Shown: positions 9,682-20,131 of the stretch, piece after piece
Position numbering within the stretch: position 1 is the first letter of the stretch
How the letters are laid out: each line of letters opens with the position of its first letter
Assembly (NCBI GenBank): GCA_027923505.1
Contig: BROI01000005.1
Span: forward strand, 1-64,000
Length of the DNA: 64,000 nt
Direction of reading: 5' to 3'
DNA from: Mayamaea pseudoterrestris
Taxonomy: Eukaryota; Bacillariophyta; Bacillariophyceae; Sellaphorales; Sellaphoraceae
Position numbers and translations under genes: made by a program
Notes under the pieces: model-generated
What the model was told of the DNA's origin: nothing
The model's input: only the letters and a program-made list of their open reading frames with translations
The model's database searches: none

Positions 9682-11814
9682 ATGGTGCTTCGTTTGCTTC
9701 TCCTCGTGCTTCCATTGCTCGACATTGCCTCTGCATTCCAAACAACGACGCGACCAAGTCTTTTGCCAAAACACTTTCCACTGGCTGCAAAAGTGCGACG
9801 GGAAGATGAAATTCGCCGGAAAATAATACAGCTGAAGCGCGAAGGCCGCCTAAAGAAGGGAGAAGCGGATGCGTCCTTTGCAGAAATCGACGAGGACGAT
9901 GACAATGACGACAACGATTCGACAGATTCAGACCGAAACGCATTGTATGAAATAAAGATTAGAAACAAACTTGGTGATAAGCAGAGCAAAATGCTAGGCA
10001 TCGGCATTGGAAGCGACCGAGAAGCAGCTGTTTCGTTGGATGGAACACTCGAGAAAGACAGCACCGCACTTGAAGCTCGCATTGGAGCCCTTCCACAGCC
10101 CGCAAGTGATCTGGACGCATCCTCATTCAAAGATGAAAGAATTTTTGATGTAGTTGCTTCTTCTTCCGAACCGAGAAAGCCGCTGATTAACCCAGACTTG
10201 TTTAACAAGGCTGACGACGAGAAGGAGCGCTCCGAGGACGAGCTTGTCGCCTTGGTTGCAGCGCGCTTTGCCGAAAAGAAGGAACGCGAGCAAGCTGAAA
10301 AGGAACGTCAGTCATCCGAGAAGCTGAAGGAACGTCTTGCACAACTCAAGGCGGACGAGGCGCAAGTAGCGGCTGCACGAGCACAGCAATCGTCGTCGGC
10401 GCAGCTGACAACCGGCATTGGCGGATCCTTTTCACAAAATGAAACTGCGCAATCAGACATGTATCAGCCCAAAGTTGGCACCTGGGGTGCGTTTCCTCGT
10501 CCACGGGATATATCAAAGGCATATGGCGGTGGCAGACGTATTGGCCCTGGTTACAGTCAGGAGCAGGAAACCGTCGACGCTGACGCTGAAACGAGAGCGA
10601 TCCTGCAGCGGTATCGTGAAAAGGCGGGCATTGATGTCAAGTCGGAACGAGAGTTTGCATCAGAAATAAATGAAGCATTGGAAATTGGCAGCCGATCTAT
10701 GCAACGGGGCCTCTACAGCAATGCAGTGTCGGCGCTTGAAAAGGTGACCAAATATTGTTCCACGAATAGTCAGGTGGGAGGATCGGTATATCTAGAGCTG
10801 GCCATGGCATATGAAGCGGCCGGACGAACGCAAGAAGCAATTGCGGTCTACAAAGCTTTGACCGAATCGCGGATAGAACGAATCAAGGGCAACGCCAAGA
10901 AGCTCCTCTATGGCATTGAAGCATTCACCTTTATGCGCGATGACGTCAAGGCATCAGAATTCTCTCGAAAGCAGGCCAAAAATACATTTATTGACACCAC
11001 TGGACTTGCTAACTTTGCCAAGAACTTTGATGATGTTTACAATACGGCATATATAGACCTTGAAGGAGGTTTCTACAAGAAACTCTCGGAAAACGTTGTC
11101 CGATCGCACCGAGAAGCCCGACAAGTGCTACTGCGGGCGACGGATGGAGGTGAACAAAGCCGCCTCAAAATCGTCCAGGCGCTTCGATCTATCGCTCGCC
11201 GATTCGATGACGCTCTACAAAAGGAGATTACCTTGAATGCTCCTCAGCCAGAGGCTGTCGCTGTCATTAACGGACGACCAATTCTTGCCGCCAAACAACA
11301 GACTATGGATGAGACTGTATCTTCGTTTCGAGCGGACGATTTCATACTCGGCGACGCGGATACAATGCTTGAAAACTTGGATGGCTACTGGAGGCTTCAA
11401 CTTCTTGCTGACAAGCGAGGCGAAGGCGTCAAATTCTTCAACAAAACGGAATCTTGGCAGTCTGTTGATGTGGACAATCGCAGGTTTAGTTCCTCTGGAC
11501 CACAAGGATTCACCAGGTTTGAGCAGAGCGGAAAAATTGAATTCAACAGAAAACGACGAATACTTTGGCGCTCTGGCGTGCGAGTGACAAGTGGGGGCGT
11601 GTTTACCGGGCTCTTTGGTGGAAAGACTGCTGGTTGTTTCGGTGCGATTCGAGCGCCCCAGCAAATCATGTCGGTCGACTCGGTCCTACTCGTAACTCGT
11701 GGCGTCCCATCGCGACGAGTACGCCAAACTGACGACGACAAGGACTACTTTGCAGTTTGGCGAAGGGTGGAACCCACAAGCTTGCAAACCATGCCAATGT
11801 GGCGGAGAAGGTAG
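9682..11814 (+). CDS. Plastid-targeted TPR protein of unknown function
   Basis: A single exon of 710 residues. The leader MVLRLLLLVLPLLDIASAFQ ends in an ASAF-type site, followed by a basic Ser/Thr transit stretch, which predicts import into the secondary plastid. Residues about 170-240 form a charged coiled coil (EKKEREQAEKERQ). Residues about 335-420 hold TPR-like helices (GLYSNAVSALEKV, YLELAMAYEAAGRTQEAIAV). A C-terminal region (about 550-705) starts LDGYWRLQLLADKRGEG and continues with beta-rich sequence, loosely like plastid-lipid-associated (fibrillin) folds, but I cannot assign it firmly. A TPR scaffold role in plastid assembly is only an inference. The minus strand shows long shadow frames caused by codon bias. 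Confidence 0.8.
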   Translation: MVLRLLLLVLPLLDIASAFQTTTRPSLLPKHFPLAAKVRREDEIRRKIIQLKREGRLKKGEADASFAEIDEDDDNDDNDSTDSDRNALYEIKIRNKLGDKQSKMLGIGIGSDREAAVSLDGTLEKDSTALEARIGALPQPASDLDASSFKDERIFDVVASSSEPRKPLINPDLFNKADDEKERSEDELVALVAARFAEKKEREQAEKERQSSEKLKERLAQLKADEAQVAAARAQQSSSAQLTTGIGGSFSQNETAQSDMYQPKVGTWGAFPRPRDISKAYGGGRRIGPGYSQEQETVDADAETRAILQRYREKAGIDVKSEREFASEINEALEIGSRSMQRGLYSNAVSALEKVTKYCSTNSQVGGSVYLELAMAYEAAGRTQEAIAVYKALTESRIERIKGNAKKLLYGIEAFTFMRDDVKASEFSRKQAKNTFIDTTGLANFAKNFDDVYNTAYIDLEGGFYKKLSENVVRSHREARQVLLRATDGGEQSRLKIVQALRSIARRFDDALQKEITLNAPQPEAVAVINGRPILAAKQQTMDETVSSFRADDFILGDADTMLENLDGYWRLQLLADKRGEGVKFFNKTESWQSVDVDNRRFSSSGPQGFTRFEQSGKIEFNRKRRILWRSGVRVTSGGVFTGLFGGKTAGCFGAIRAPQQIMSVDSVLLVTRGVPSRRVRQTDDDKDYFAVWRRVEPTSLQTMPMWRRR

Positions 11815-12187
11815 CGCGACTCGAGATGTTTGACGATGGACTGTAAAAGGCATAGAAGCACAGTAGAAATCTCATTAAGCATTATACACCACTTCGCTAC
11901 ATTGAGTATCACACACGTTATAGTCAGCTACCGGTATGCTACCGGACAGGCATCTATAATAGAAGATGCGTCGACCTGCGGAAAACGATCCATCGTAATG
12001 ACTGATGACATGAAACACTTCGGTCTTGCTATGACTATGACATTCTTAAACACGACCGACTAGTTAACTCTTTAGGCAATTTGAGCAGTGCCACGTGGCC
12101 AAGCTGGCATTTCTCGAGTTTCGCTGGTCATTTTCGCTCGGCTTCTTTCCTATTAATACTCGCGTCGACGCTTCGAACCTCCGAAAC
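11815..12187. other. Intergenic, insertion target of the copia element
   Basis: No gene recognised. It contains a ctaccggtatgctaccgg repeat at 11928-11945. Its right end (..cgaaac) is the left flank of the retroelement. Before the insertion this stretch would have been the upstream region of the kinase gene now at 18399. Confidence 0.4.
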
Positions 12188-12406
12188 TGATAGAATTGAG
12201 TAGGATAGCTAATGGTTCGGGTGAACCAACGGACAACTGCTGGCTCAGCGGTATCCGGTGTGACATCGCACGATACCGCATTACTTAAATACCGACCGGT
12301 CTCGGTCATCATAACTTCGGTTTAGGCAAGACGACGAGACCGTGTTGGGGCACGTTATCGGGCCAATTGACTGTTGTAGCTTTACGGATTCAACTAGGAT
12401 TCATCA
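12188..12406 (+). repeat. 5' LTR of the copia element
   Basis: 219 bp, starts tgatagaatt and ends gattcatca. It differs from the 3' LTR at one position (tcggtcat here against tcggccat). It contains the hairpin ggttcgggtgaacc. Confidence 0.95.
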
Positions 12407-15400
12407 GCTTATGAGACGTAGTTTGCAACGACTATTTCCAAACGTTTATGTCATTGAGAGACTACAGGAGAATGGAACAAGTCGTTCGTGCACGTGCCGG
12501 TCTGACGGACGAGCAGGTTGCAGCTTTAGCAGCAGCAGGCGTTAACAATGCAAATGATCTATCAAGTCTCACGTTCGAAGACATTCGGGAAATTCTTCCT
12601 GCTCCTACTGGGATACTGATCGTTCGACGTTTGGCGAGTATTTCCAAGTTCGTCGCGCGAGGTCAAGCTTTGACTCCTTTGACGACAATGGCAATGATCA
12701 ACTCCTACAATGATCTCCAAGAACGCGCTCCTCCAGCGGCGGCTCCTCCAGCTGCTGCAGCAGCGGCTGATCCATCAAGAAGCGCATTGAAACTGTCTGT
12801 CAATCCAATGGACGAGTTCAGTGGGTTGCACTCAGACTGGGAAGTCTGGTACATCGAGACGGAGGCGACGCTGCGGCAGACGACTTTTTCAGGTCTACTG
12901 GATCAAGGACCTCCTGAAGGAAATGCTGCCTTGCAAGTACGAAACAAGGAGTTCTACGCAATGCTTATTCGCGCGGTTCACACTGGTTTCGCGCAACATT
13001 TGGTCACGAAGATTAAAGAGCAAGATGGGCATGCGGCTTGGGAGGCGCTCAAGGAATGGTATGGCTCTGGCGAGACATCATCTACTTTGATTGACCACCA
13101 TCGAAACAAGCTCAAGAATGCTGTTTGCGATGAAGATCATTCGGCTAGCGAGTATATCAACACTTTTATCCTGTCGACTGACAAGCTTTCGGAGCTTGGT
13201 GAGGCCATGACGGATCACACGAAGAAGGCAGATTTTCTCGCTGGCATTACGGATCCCGATTACGAGATTGATATTCGGAATCTGAAAGCTAGGGCGAACA
13301 CGACGTTTAACGATATTGTTCATGCTATTCGAAAGCGAGAACAGGATATTGCAGTCGAGGCGTCACAGCGACAGCGAGGAGAAACTGGATCGTCAAGAAC
13401 GAAAGCTCGACGCGCTACGAATGGCGGCGAAGGCAAGAGTTCTAACAATGCAAAAATTCCTTTCATTCCTCCTTTAGTGATGAGCTATTTTACTGACAGT
13501 AACGCCAAGAAAGCACTTATTGTCTGGCGCACTATATGGAACGAGGAACGAAGAATGCCTCGAGCCGACGAGTTACCGTCAAGGGATGGCGATGACAGAG
13601 TCGGGTCCGGCGCAGACCACAACACTGGCAGTGCGAGCACTCGCAAGAGTGGCAAGGGCAAGAAGGTCAAGGGCGGAGCTAGGACACGTCGAACCTCGGC
13701 AACTACGGTTGATGGGGGCGCTCCAGATTCTACCAAGGCTTCTGCAGGCGTCGTGAAGACTCGCTTGACAAAGACTGCATCTAGAGGCCTTAAAGACTCA
13801 ACGGTTGTTGTTCGGATCAAGGATTCGGACGATGAAGGCAGCACTAGCACAGCCAGTGATGACGATGGTAATATGGACGATACGAAGGATACACATGAGT
13901 CTTCGGCTGCCAAGACTGCGCGAGCGTCGCGAAAACGTAAGGCAAAAGGCAAAAAGAAGCTTGCGAATAGTGTAAAGGATTCAAAGGAAAAGAAACCTAA
14001 GAAGACGCGTCGCAACCCAAGGAGTCGTCGCGGCCGCTCGACGGATCGACCCAGGGCAATCATTGATCCAGGATCGGAGGTTCATATTATCGGTGGTGTC
14101 GGATGGGAGGTCATCTCGCAGGTGAACAAGTCCACTCAAGTAGACGGCGCTCTACCAGGAATGGTTGGACAGAAGCTACCGTTTGTATGCGCGGTTACAG
14201 TTTATGAACACCCGACGAGAGGACCAGTACTTATCGGTTGCGGAAATGTGGCTTGGGTCGATTGCGCTACTCATACCGAGTCTTTATTTAATTCTCACTT
14301 GCTGCGAAGCTGTGGTGTTGAAGTTGATGACAAGGCGGAGCGAGATGGCGGATTGTCACGGCTGCAGTTTGACGGCGTTGATGTCAAGTTGGATTTTGTT
14401 TCTGGCGCAACTTTATCCTTCTATCACCGCAAGCCAACTGATAAGGAGCTAGTGACTTTGAACATTCATTGGCTCGTCCCTCGAAGACCCAGTATGGAAA
14501 CTGGTCATTTGTTCAAACCCATTCGGCGAGCACCTGCTCAGTTAGTTGCCGAACAAGCAGAGTGGCGCGCAAGACTAGGCGACTGCCAAGAATTTGCCGC
14601 AGCTAAGACTCTGGAAGCGACGACTCAGCTGTGCGAAGCTCCCGTCAAAATGGAGAATAGAGAGAATCCTCGTCAGCATCGCATGAAGCGTTTGTTGGCG
14701 CTGCATCCAAGACGGGTGGAAGGCCGAACTGATTCGGATACATTCTTCTCTAGTGTGACGTCGATTCGCGGCTACACTTGCGTCCAGTTGTTCTTTTCGT
14801 TGACGAGCAAGTTTTTATTTGCGCGATGCTTAAAGAAGGAAAGTGAATCGCATGCTGCTTATCAAGACTTCATCCGGTACATTGGCGCTCCAAACGTTTT
14901 ACTTACTGACAATGCGCAAACGCAAATTGGAAAGAAGTGGACTAAAACAAGTCGCGAGAATTGCACGAAGCAAAAGGCTACTGTACCACACAACCAGCAG
15001 CAGAATCAAGCCGAAGGGGGCGTTCGGATTGTGAAGCAGCGCGTTATCTTGACGCTCCGCTACGCCAAGGCTCCACTTGTTTTCTGGTGCTACTGTCTCC
15101 TCTTCATTATTGATTGCATCAATCACAGCGCAAGGAAGCATTTAGACTGGCGCACTCCGTACGAAAAAATGTGGGGCATGACACCTGATATTTCGATGTT
15201 TCGATTTAGTTTCTGGCAGCCTGTCTGGTACTTTGAGCCGACAGCGAAATTTCCAGCGCTAAATTTTCTGCCGGGGCGTTTTGTTGGAATTGCTTGGGAT
15301 CATGGCGATGCGTTTACGTACCGGATTTGGACGACTCCGGAAGGAGATTGGAAAAGAGGGCGTGAATTAATTCGCAATGTTGTGAAACCTCGCGTGGAAA

Positions 15401-18120
15401 ACGATGACGCTATTGGTATCGCCGACTATGAGCTGAAGGATGATGCTCTTGTGCTTGAGCGACGCGACGTTATTGGAACGGCTCGCAGTCGTAAACGAAA
15501 ACGTCAAGCGACTCGTCGCCGTCACGGCAAGCAGCAGCGTCAGGATCACGATGATTCGAGTTCTTCAAGCGATAGTAGCGACGATGAAATTGATAGTGTT
15601 GGTAATGACGATGGCGTTGCAAGTTCTCCTTCGAGCTGTTTACGCGGCGGTAAACATTCAAAGGAGAAGGGGGCAGCGGACGCCACGAGAGACAAACACA
15701 AAAATAAAGTTACTTTTAACGTGTCTGACGGCCACTCAGATTCTAAGTCGAAAACGGTTTCGCGAGACAAAAGAGGCAGCCGCAGCAATGTGGTTGTTGA
15801 AACTGTCGCCGAGGACGACGAAGAGGAGGCTTCTGATAGCGAGACGCCTAGCACTGCTAACAATGCGAAACGGACTCGAGAGGAGACTGAGGCAGAGGAG
15901 CTGTTTCCGGACTTCAATCCTTTGGAGAAGAACGACGTCGAGATGGCGACTGAAGTCAATAATGTTTACTCTGCGAACGAGACCGACTCAACCATTGGCG
16001 GCGCCCATGTTTGCTCTATCAACGGCCATGAGTGGAAGGAAGGGCGACTACGCTTGCGAGTCGTTTGGAATACTGGAGAATCGACCTGGGAGGAACTCAA
16101 AGAAATGAAAGAGGACCATCCTCGGTTGACTGCCCAGTATATATTGCACTATAAGGTAACGCGATCCACGGGCACTGATCGGACAATATCTTGGGCCAAG
16201 AAAACTATGCGTGATTTCGATCGCGCGGTTCGAAGGATCACTCGTCTGTATGACTTTCATCTGGACGACAACGACGAAGTCTACACGGTTCGGCGCACGC
16301 AGAAGAAGAAGAAGAAACGCCCTTTTTCTGCTAAGCCAGTGCTCAAGTATGGAGTCCAAGTCCCTCGAAATGTTCGAGAAGCAATTCGGTTGGATCAAGC
16401 TAACGGTAACACGTTCTGGAAGGATGCTATCGAGCTGGAAATTAATTTGTTGACGGACCTCGAGTGCTTCGAGTTTAAACCATCGGACTTTAATCCAGGC
16501 GCGGCATATCAGAAGACGACGCTGGTAGTCATTTTTGATGTGAAGCAAGATATGCGACACAAGGCTAGACTTGTTGCTGGAGGCCATCTTGTCGACGCTT
16601 TGGATCATAACATTTACTCATCGACGGTGAAAGGTATCAGCGTGAAGTTGCTGCACGTTATTGCGCACAAGGCAAAGCTTCGGCAGATCTGTGGCGATGT
16701 CGCAAATGCTTACGTGAACGCTTACACTAACGAGAAGGTTTATGCAGTCGCAGGTCCCGAATTTGGTCCAGAGCTTGAAGGCAAAATAGTGATTATTGTC
16801 AAGGCGCTTTACGGTTTGTCGACTTCGAGCGAGCGTTGGCATGCGCACTTTGCAGACACTCTAAGGGGACTGGGATTTGTGCCAACTGGGTTTGATAAGG
16901 ATGTTTGGATTCGTCTCGCTGCGGATGGTACACATTACGAGTACATTTGCACGCATGTCGACGACTTTATGATTGTTGGCAAGGAGCCAGAGGAGATCAT
17001 GAAGGCAATCCAACTTGTCTACTCGGTAAAATCCATCGGACCGCCTGAGTATTATCTTGGTAACGATTACAAGAAGGACTCAAAGGGACGGTGGTGCATC
17101 GGATGCAAGAAGTATCTGACTTGACGGAAGCAATCAAAAGGGTCGAGCGGATGTTTGAAGTGTTGAAGAAATTCTCCAATCCTACAGCAACCGGCGATCA
17201 CCCTGAGCTTGATACAAGTGAACTCCTCTCTGATGATGAGCATCGCAAGTATCAAATGCTGATTGGAATGTTAGTTTGGATCGTTACAATCGGTCGAGCC
17301 GACGTTGCTCATGCTACTGCTTCGCTATCTAGATTCACGGCAAGTCCGCGCAAAGGGCATCTCGAACGCGTACTCAGAGTCTTCGGCTACTTGAAGAAGC
17401 GACCAAACAGGAGGTTTGTGGTTGATTCAAGAGATGCTGAGATTATAGGAGGAGAGGACGCGATGTCGGCGGACTATACCAAGGAGTTGGAGGATCAGTA
17501 TGAAAATGCTGTAGAGGAGGTAGACACGAGTCTTCCAAAGGCGCTGATTGACGAGATCTTGATTACAGTCTTTGTAGACTCTGATCATGCGCACGACCAA
17601 GTAACGAGACGCTCCATTACGGGTTTGCTGATTTTACTTGGGCGGACGCCTGTCATGTACGCGAGCAAAAGGCAAGGTTCCATTGAAACCTCGACTTATG
17701 GAGCTGAATTCTGTGCGATGAAGACAGCGGTTGAGGAGCTGATTGCTATACGATATATGCTTCGTTGTTTGGGAGTGAAGGTAACACGCGCAAGCGTGAT
17801 TTGTGGGGACAACATGGGTGTCGTCCAGAACGCTACTTTGAAGGCAAGCATCTTGAAGAAGAAGCATGTCGCAATAGCGTACCACAAGACGCGTGAGGCA
17901 GCAGCAGCGGGAATATGCCATCCTGTCAAGATAGATGGGAACGACAACTTCGCCGACTGTTTGACAAAGGGTCAGACACAGAAGGCATTTAGTAAGTGTG
18001 TCGGTGGATTCATGCATGGCTAATTTCGCTGGTCTAATGGGGTATTCGAACGAGAGTTAAACTGTTTGATTTATTTGTTTCTTGTTGATGAGCGCGAGTT
18101 CTTCGTTGGCTCAAGAGGAG

Positions 18121-18339
18121 TGATAGAATTGAGTAGGATAGCTAATGGTTCGGGTGAACCAACGGACAACTGCTGGCTCAGCGGTATCCGGTGTGACATC
18201 GCACGATACCGCATTACTTAAATACCGACCGGTCTCGGCCATCATAACTTCGGTTTAGGCAAGACGACGAGACCGTGTTGGGGCACGTTATCGGGCCAAT
18301 TGACTGTTGTAGCTTTACGGATTCAACTAGGATTCATCA
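18121..18339 (+). repeat. 3' LTR of the copia element
   Basis: 219 bp, 218 identical to the 5' LTR. It is preceded directly by a purine tract and ends 59 nt before the ATG of the downstream kinase gene, so it may now serve as part of that gene's promoter or 5' leader. Confidence 0.95.
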
Positions 18340-18398
18340 AAACCCTCACCAAACTCACTGGGTCGTTTACAATCCCACACTGAACAACCTGTTTCAAC

Positions 18399-20024
18399 AT
18401 GGCGATGAACAAAGCAGAGCAAATAAAGCAATCAGCAGCAACGCCAACAACTGCTAGGAGTCGTGCATGGCATCAGAGCAGCTTGAATCGGCGAATTACC
18501 AACTTTGTGAGAAATGACCTTGACACTGTCGCGCAGCAGTCCGTCTTTCTCCAGCAGCCTTGCGCAAGAGAGCATGCACTACTGTCACGACACGAAATCA
18601 TGACGGGTGCACAGTTGGGTCGAGGAGGATTCGCCAATGTGTTTGAAGTGCGATCCATCAAGGTTGATGCCGCCATTGACGCCAAGCTCACGTTGCCGCA
18701 GCAGCTGGCGCGAAGGCAACTATCCGAAACGTGCGTTTCGAAATGCGGCGTCGCTCGATATGCGATTAAACATTTGCAGCCGCAACTATATGGGACTGAT
18801 AGAAAGGCAATCAAGAATTTCGCCGTTGCATCGGCCGACCTGGTGGTCGAAGGTGCTTTTCTGTCGCGCATGGACCACGAGCATGTGCTAAATCTGCGGG
18901 CGCTTCCGTACGAGGGGATTGACGCGTTACTGCAGGGCAAGCACGACTCTTACTTTTTGTTGCTGGACAAGCTCGATGGGACGCTTGACCAGTCGCTGCA
19001 GCGATGGAAACTGCAGAGTGATTGTGCAACGACAATGTCGTCCATTTCAGCGGCGACACTAACGAATAGCGGCACGAGAAGTAGCAGCATGGACACCAAG
19101 CTCGAGTATGCATTGCAACTGTCTGAAGCACTTGAATATCTGCACGAAAATCGGATTCTGTTTCGCGACTTAAAGCCTCACAATATTGGCTTGAAGGATG
19201 GCAAAATTCGTTTGTTCGACTTTGGCTTGGTGCGCGAATATCCAGCCAGCGCCCGCGTGGAAGATGTTCATTTACTCTCCTTCGTTGGAACGAGACGTTA
19301 CTCGGCTCCCGAAATTGTCAACTCGAGCAAGTATAACGCCAAGGCTGACGTTTACAGTTGGAGCTTGGTGTTGTGGGAAATGCTTGCGTTGGAGCGGCCA
19401 TTTGCGTTGCACTCGGTGGAGGATCATCGCAAGGCTGTTTGCGTCAATGGGGAGCGACCTGAACTGGACCATGACGCCTGGCCGGCAAGTGTCTGCGAGC
19501 TATTGAGGGCCTGTTGGACGGCGAATGTGTCGGAGCGGCTTGCTATTCAGGAAACAAGGACACTGCTGGAATCAATTGTGGAGGCTCGCAAGATGTACTT
19601 GCTGGCAGCCAAAACGACTGTCATTCCGAACAGCGGGGCAATTGAAGTTGTGGAAGAAAGGAAGGAGGAGCTCGTTGACTATGATTCTGACTGCTCTGAC
19701 AGTTCGAGGGACGACGATGCTAGTCAGTTTTTGCACGTCGCGAGTACTCTGCTAACTGGAACATACGAGGACGAGGAAGACGACGACGATGACGAAGCAG
19801 ATGAAGGGGAGGAGACATTTCTCACCAACCAGGATTGGATCATTAAGCATGCATCCGCTCTGCTAACGCTGAATGAGGATAGTGAAAACAATAGTGAGCG
19901 GCATGTGACGCCTATGGGAGACTGGTCTGTTTCATCCAGATCATCTGCTATACGGCGCCCTGCAGCTGATGACGCGGATGCGCCGCCGTTGCCTCACCCG
20001 TTGCAATTTTCGGTAACAGTATAA
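18399..20024 (+). CDS. Serine/threonine protein kinase with acidic C-terminal tail
   Basis: A single exon of 541 residues. The kinase domain covers about residues 65-405: Gly-rich loop LGRGGFANVFEV (73-84), VAIK-equivalent RYAIKHL, catalytic loop LFRDLKPHN (about 254-262), LFDFGLVRE (DFG Asp at 274), GTRRYSAPEI and DVYSWSLVLWEML. Lys, Asp and DFG are all present; the HRD motif reads FRD, which many active kinases tolerate. An insert between lobes is rich in Ser/Thr. The tail (about 430-500) is strongly acidic (EDEEDDDDDEADEGEE). No leader or membrane segment, so it is probably cytosolic or nuclear. The group looks tyrosine-kinase-like or NAK-like and is not resolved. The copia 3' LTR ends 59 nt upstream of the ATG. 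Confidence 0.92.
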   Translation: MAMNKAEQIKQSAATPTTARSRAWHQSSLNRRITNFVRNDLDTVAQQSVFLQQPCAREHALLSRHEIMTGAQLGRGGFANVFEVRSIKVDAAIDAKLTLPQQLARRQLSETCVSKCGVARYAIKHLQPQLYGTDRKAIKNFAVASADLVVEGAFLSRMDHEHVLNLRALPYEGIDALLQGKHDSYFLLLDKLDGTLDQSLQRWKLQSDCATTMSSISAATLTNSGTRSSSMDTKLEYALQLSEALEYLHENRILFRDLKPHNIGLKDGKIRLFDFGLVREYPASARVEDVHLLSFVGTRRYSAPEIVNSSKYNAKADVYSWSLVLWEMLALERPFALHSVEDHRKAVCVNGERPELDHDAWPASVCELLRACWTANVSERLAIQETRTLLESIVEARKMYLLAAKTTVIPNSGAIEVVEERKEELVDYDSDCSDSSRDDDASQFLHVASTLLTGTYEDEEDDDDDEADEGEETFLTNQDWIIKHASALLTLNEDSENNSERHVTPMGDWSVSSRSSAIRRPAADDADAPPLPHPLQFSVTV

Positions 20025-20131
20025 CTGCTACTCATAATGAATACAGCTAATAGCTAATAATATTGATACATATAGAGTAACAGTGCTTGCTTGGTACTTG
20101 CCGCAGAGGTGTGTGCAGGAACAAGGCATTT

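Larger units (their letters stand above)
12188..18339 (+). mobile_element. Ty1/copia LTR retrotransposon, diatom type (CoDi-like), young copy
   Basis: A 6.15-kb element bounded by two 219-bp direct LTRs with TG...CA ends. Parts in copia order: gag-like region (about 12.45-13.9 kb), aspartic protease (about 14.05 kb, IIDPGSE), integrase (about 14.7-15.3 kb, with LLTDNAQ and the N-x-x-Q-N-Q-A-E region), an acidic low-complexity stretch (about 15.5-15.95 kb), a chromodomain-like segment (about 16.0-16.15 kb), reverse transcriptase (about 16.35-17.1 kb, with ALYGL and CTHVDDFMIV) and RNase H (about 17.5-18.0 kb, VFVDSDHAHD and ADCLTKG). A polypurine tract (aagaggag) abuts the 3' LTR. The flanks share a short aaac that may be a 4-bp target duplication. 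The LTRs differ at one base, so insertion is recent. It looks nearly whole, with about one interruption. Confidence 0.93.

Noticed and set aside
9609-10208. 199-codon minus-strand frame, Ser/Arg-rich
   Set aside because: Antisense shadow of the TPR gene; repeats of Ser arise from complementary Lys/Asp/Glu codons.
13485-14063. 192-codon minus-strand frame inside the copia element
   Set aside because: Complement of the Lys/Arg/Asp-rich gag-like region; no independent signal.
12188-18339. A clear 5-bp target-site duplication for the copia element
   Set aside because: Flanks read gaaac and aaacc; only a 4-base aaac is shared, so a full 5-bp duplication cannot be claimed.
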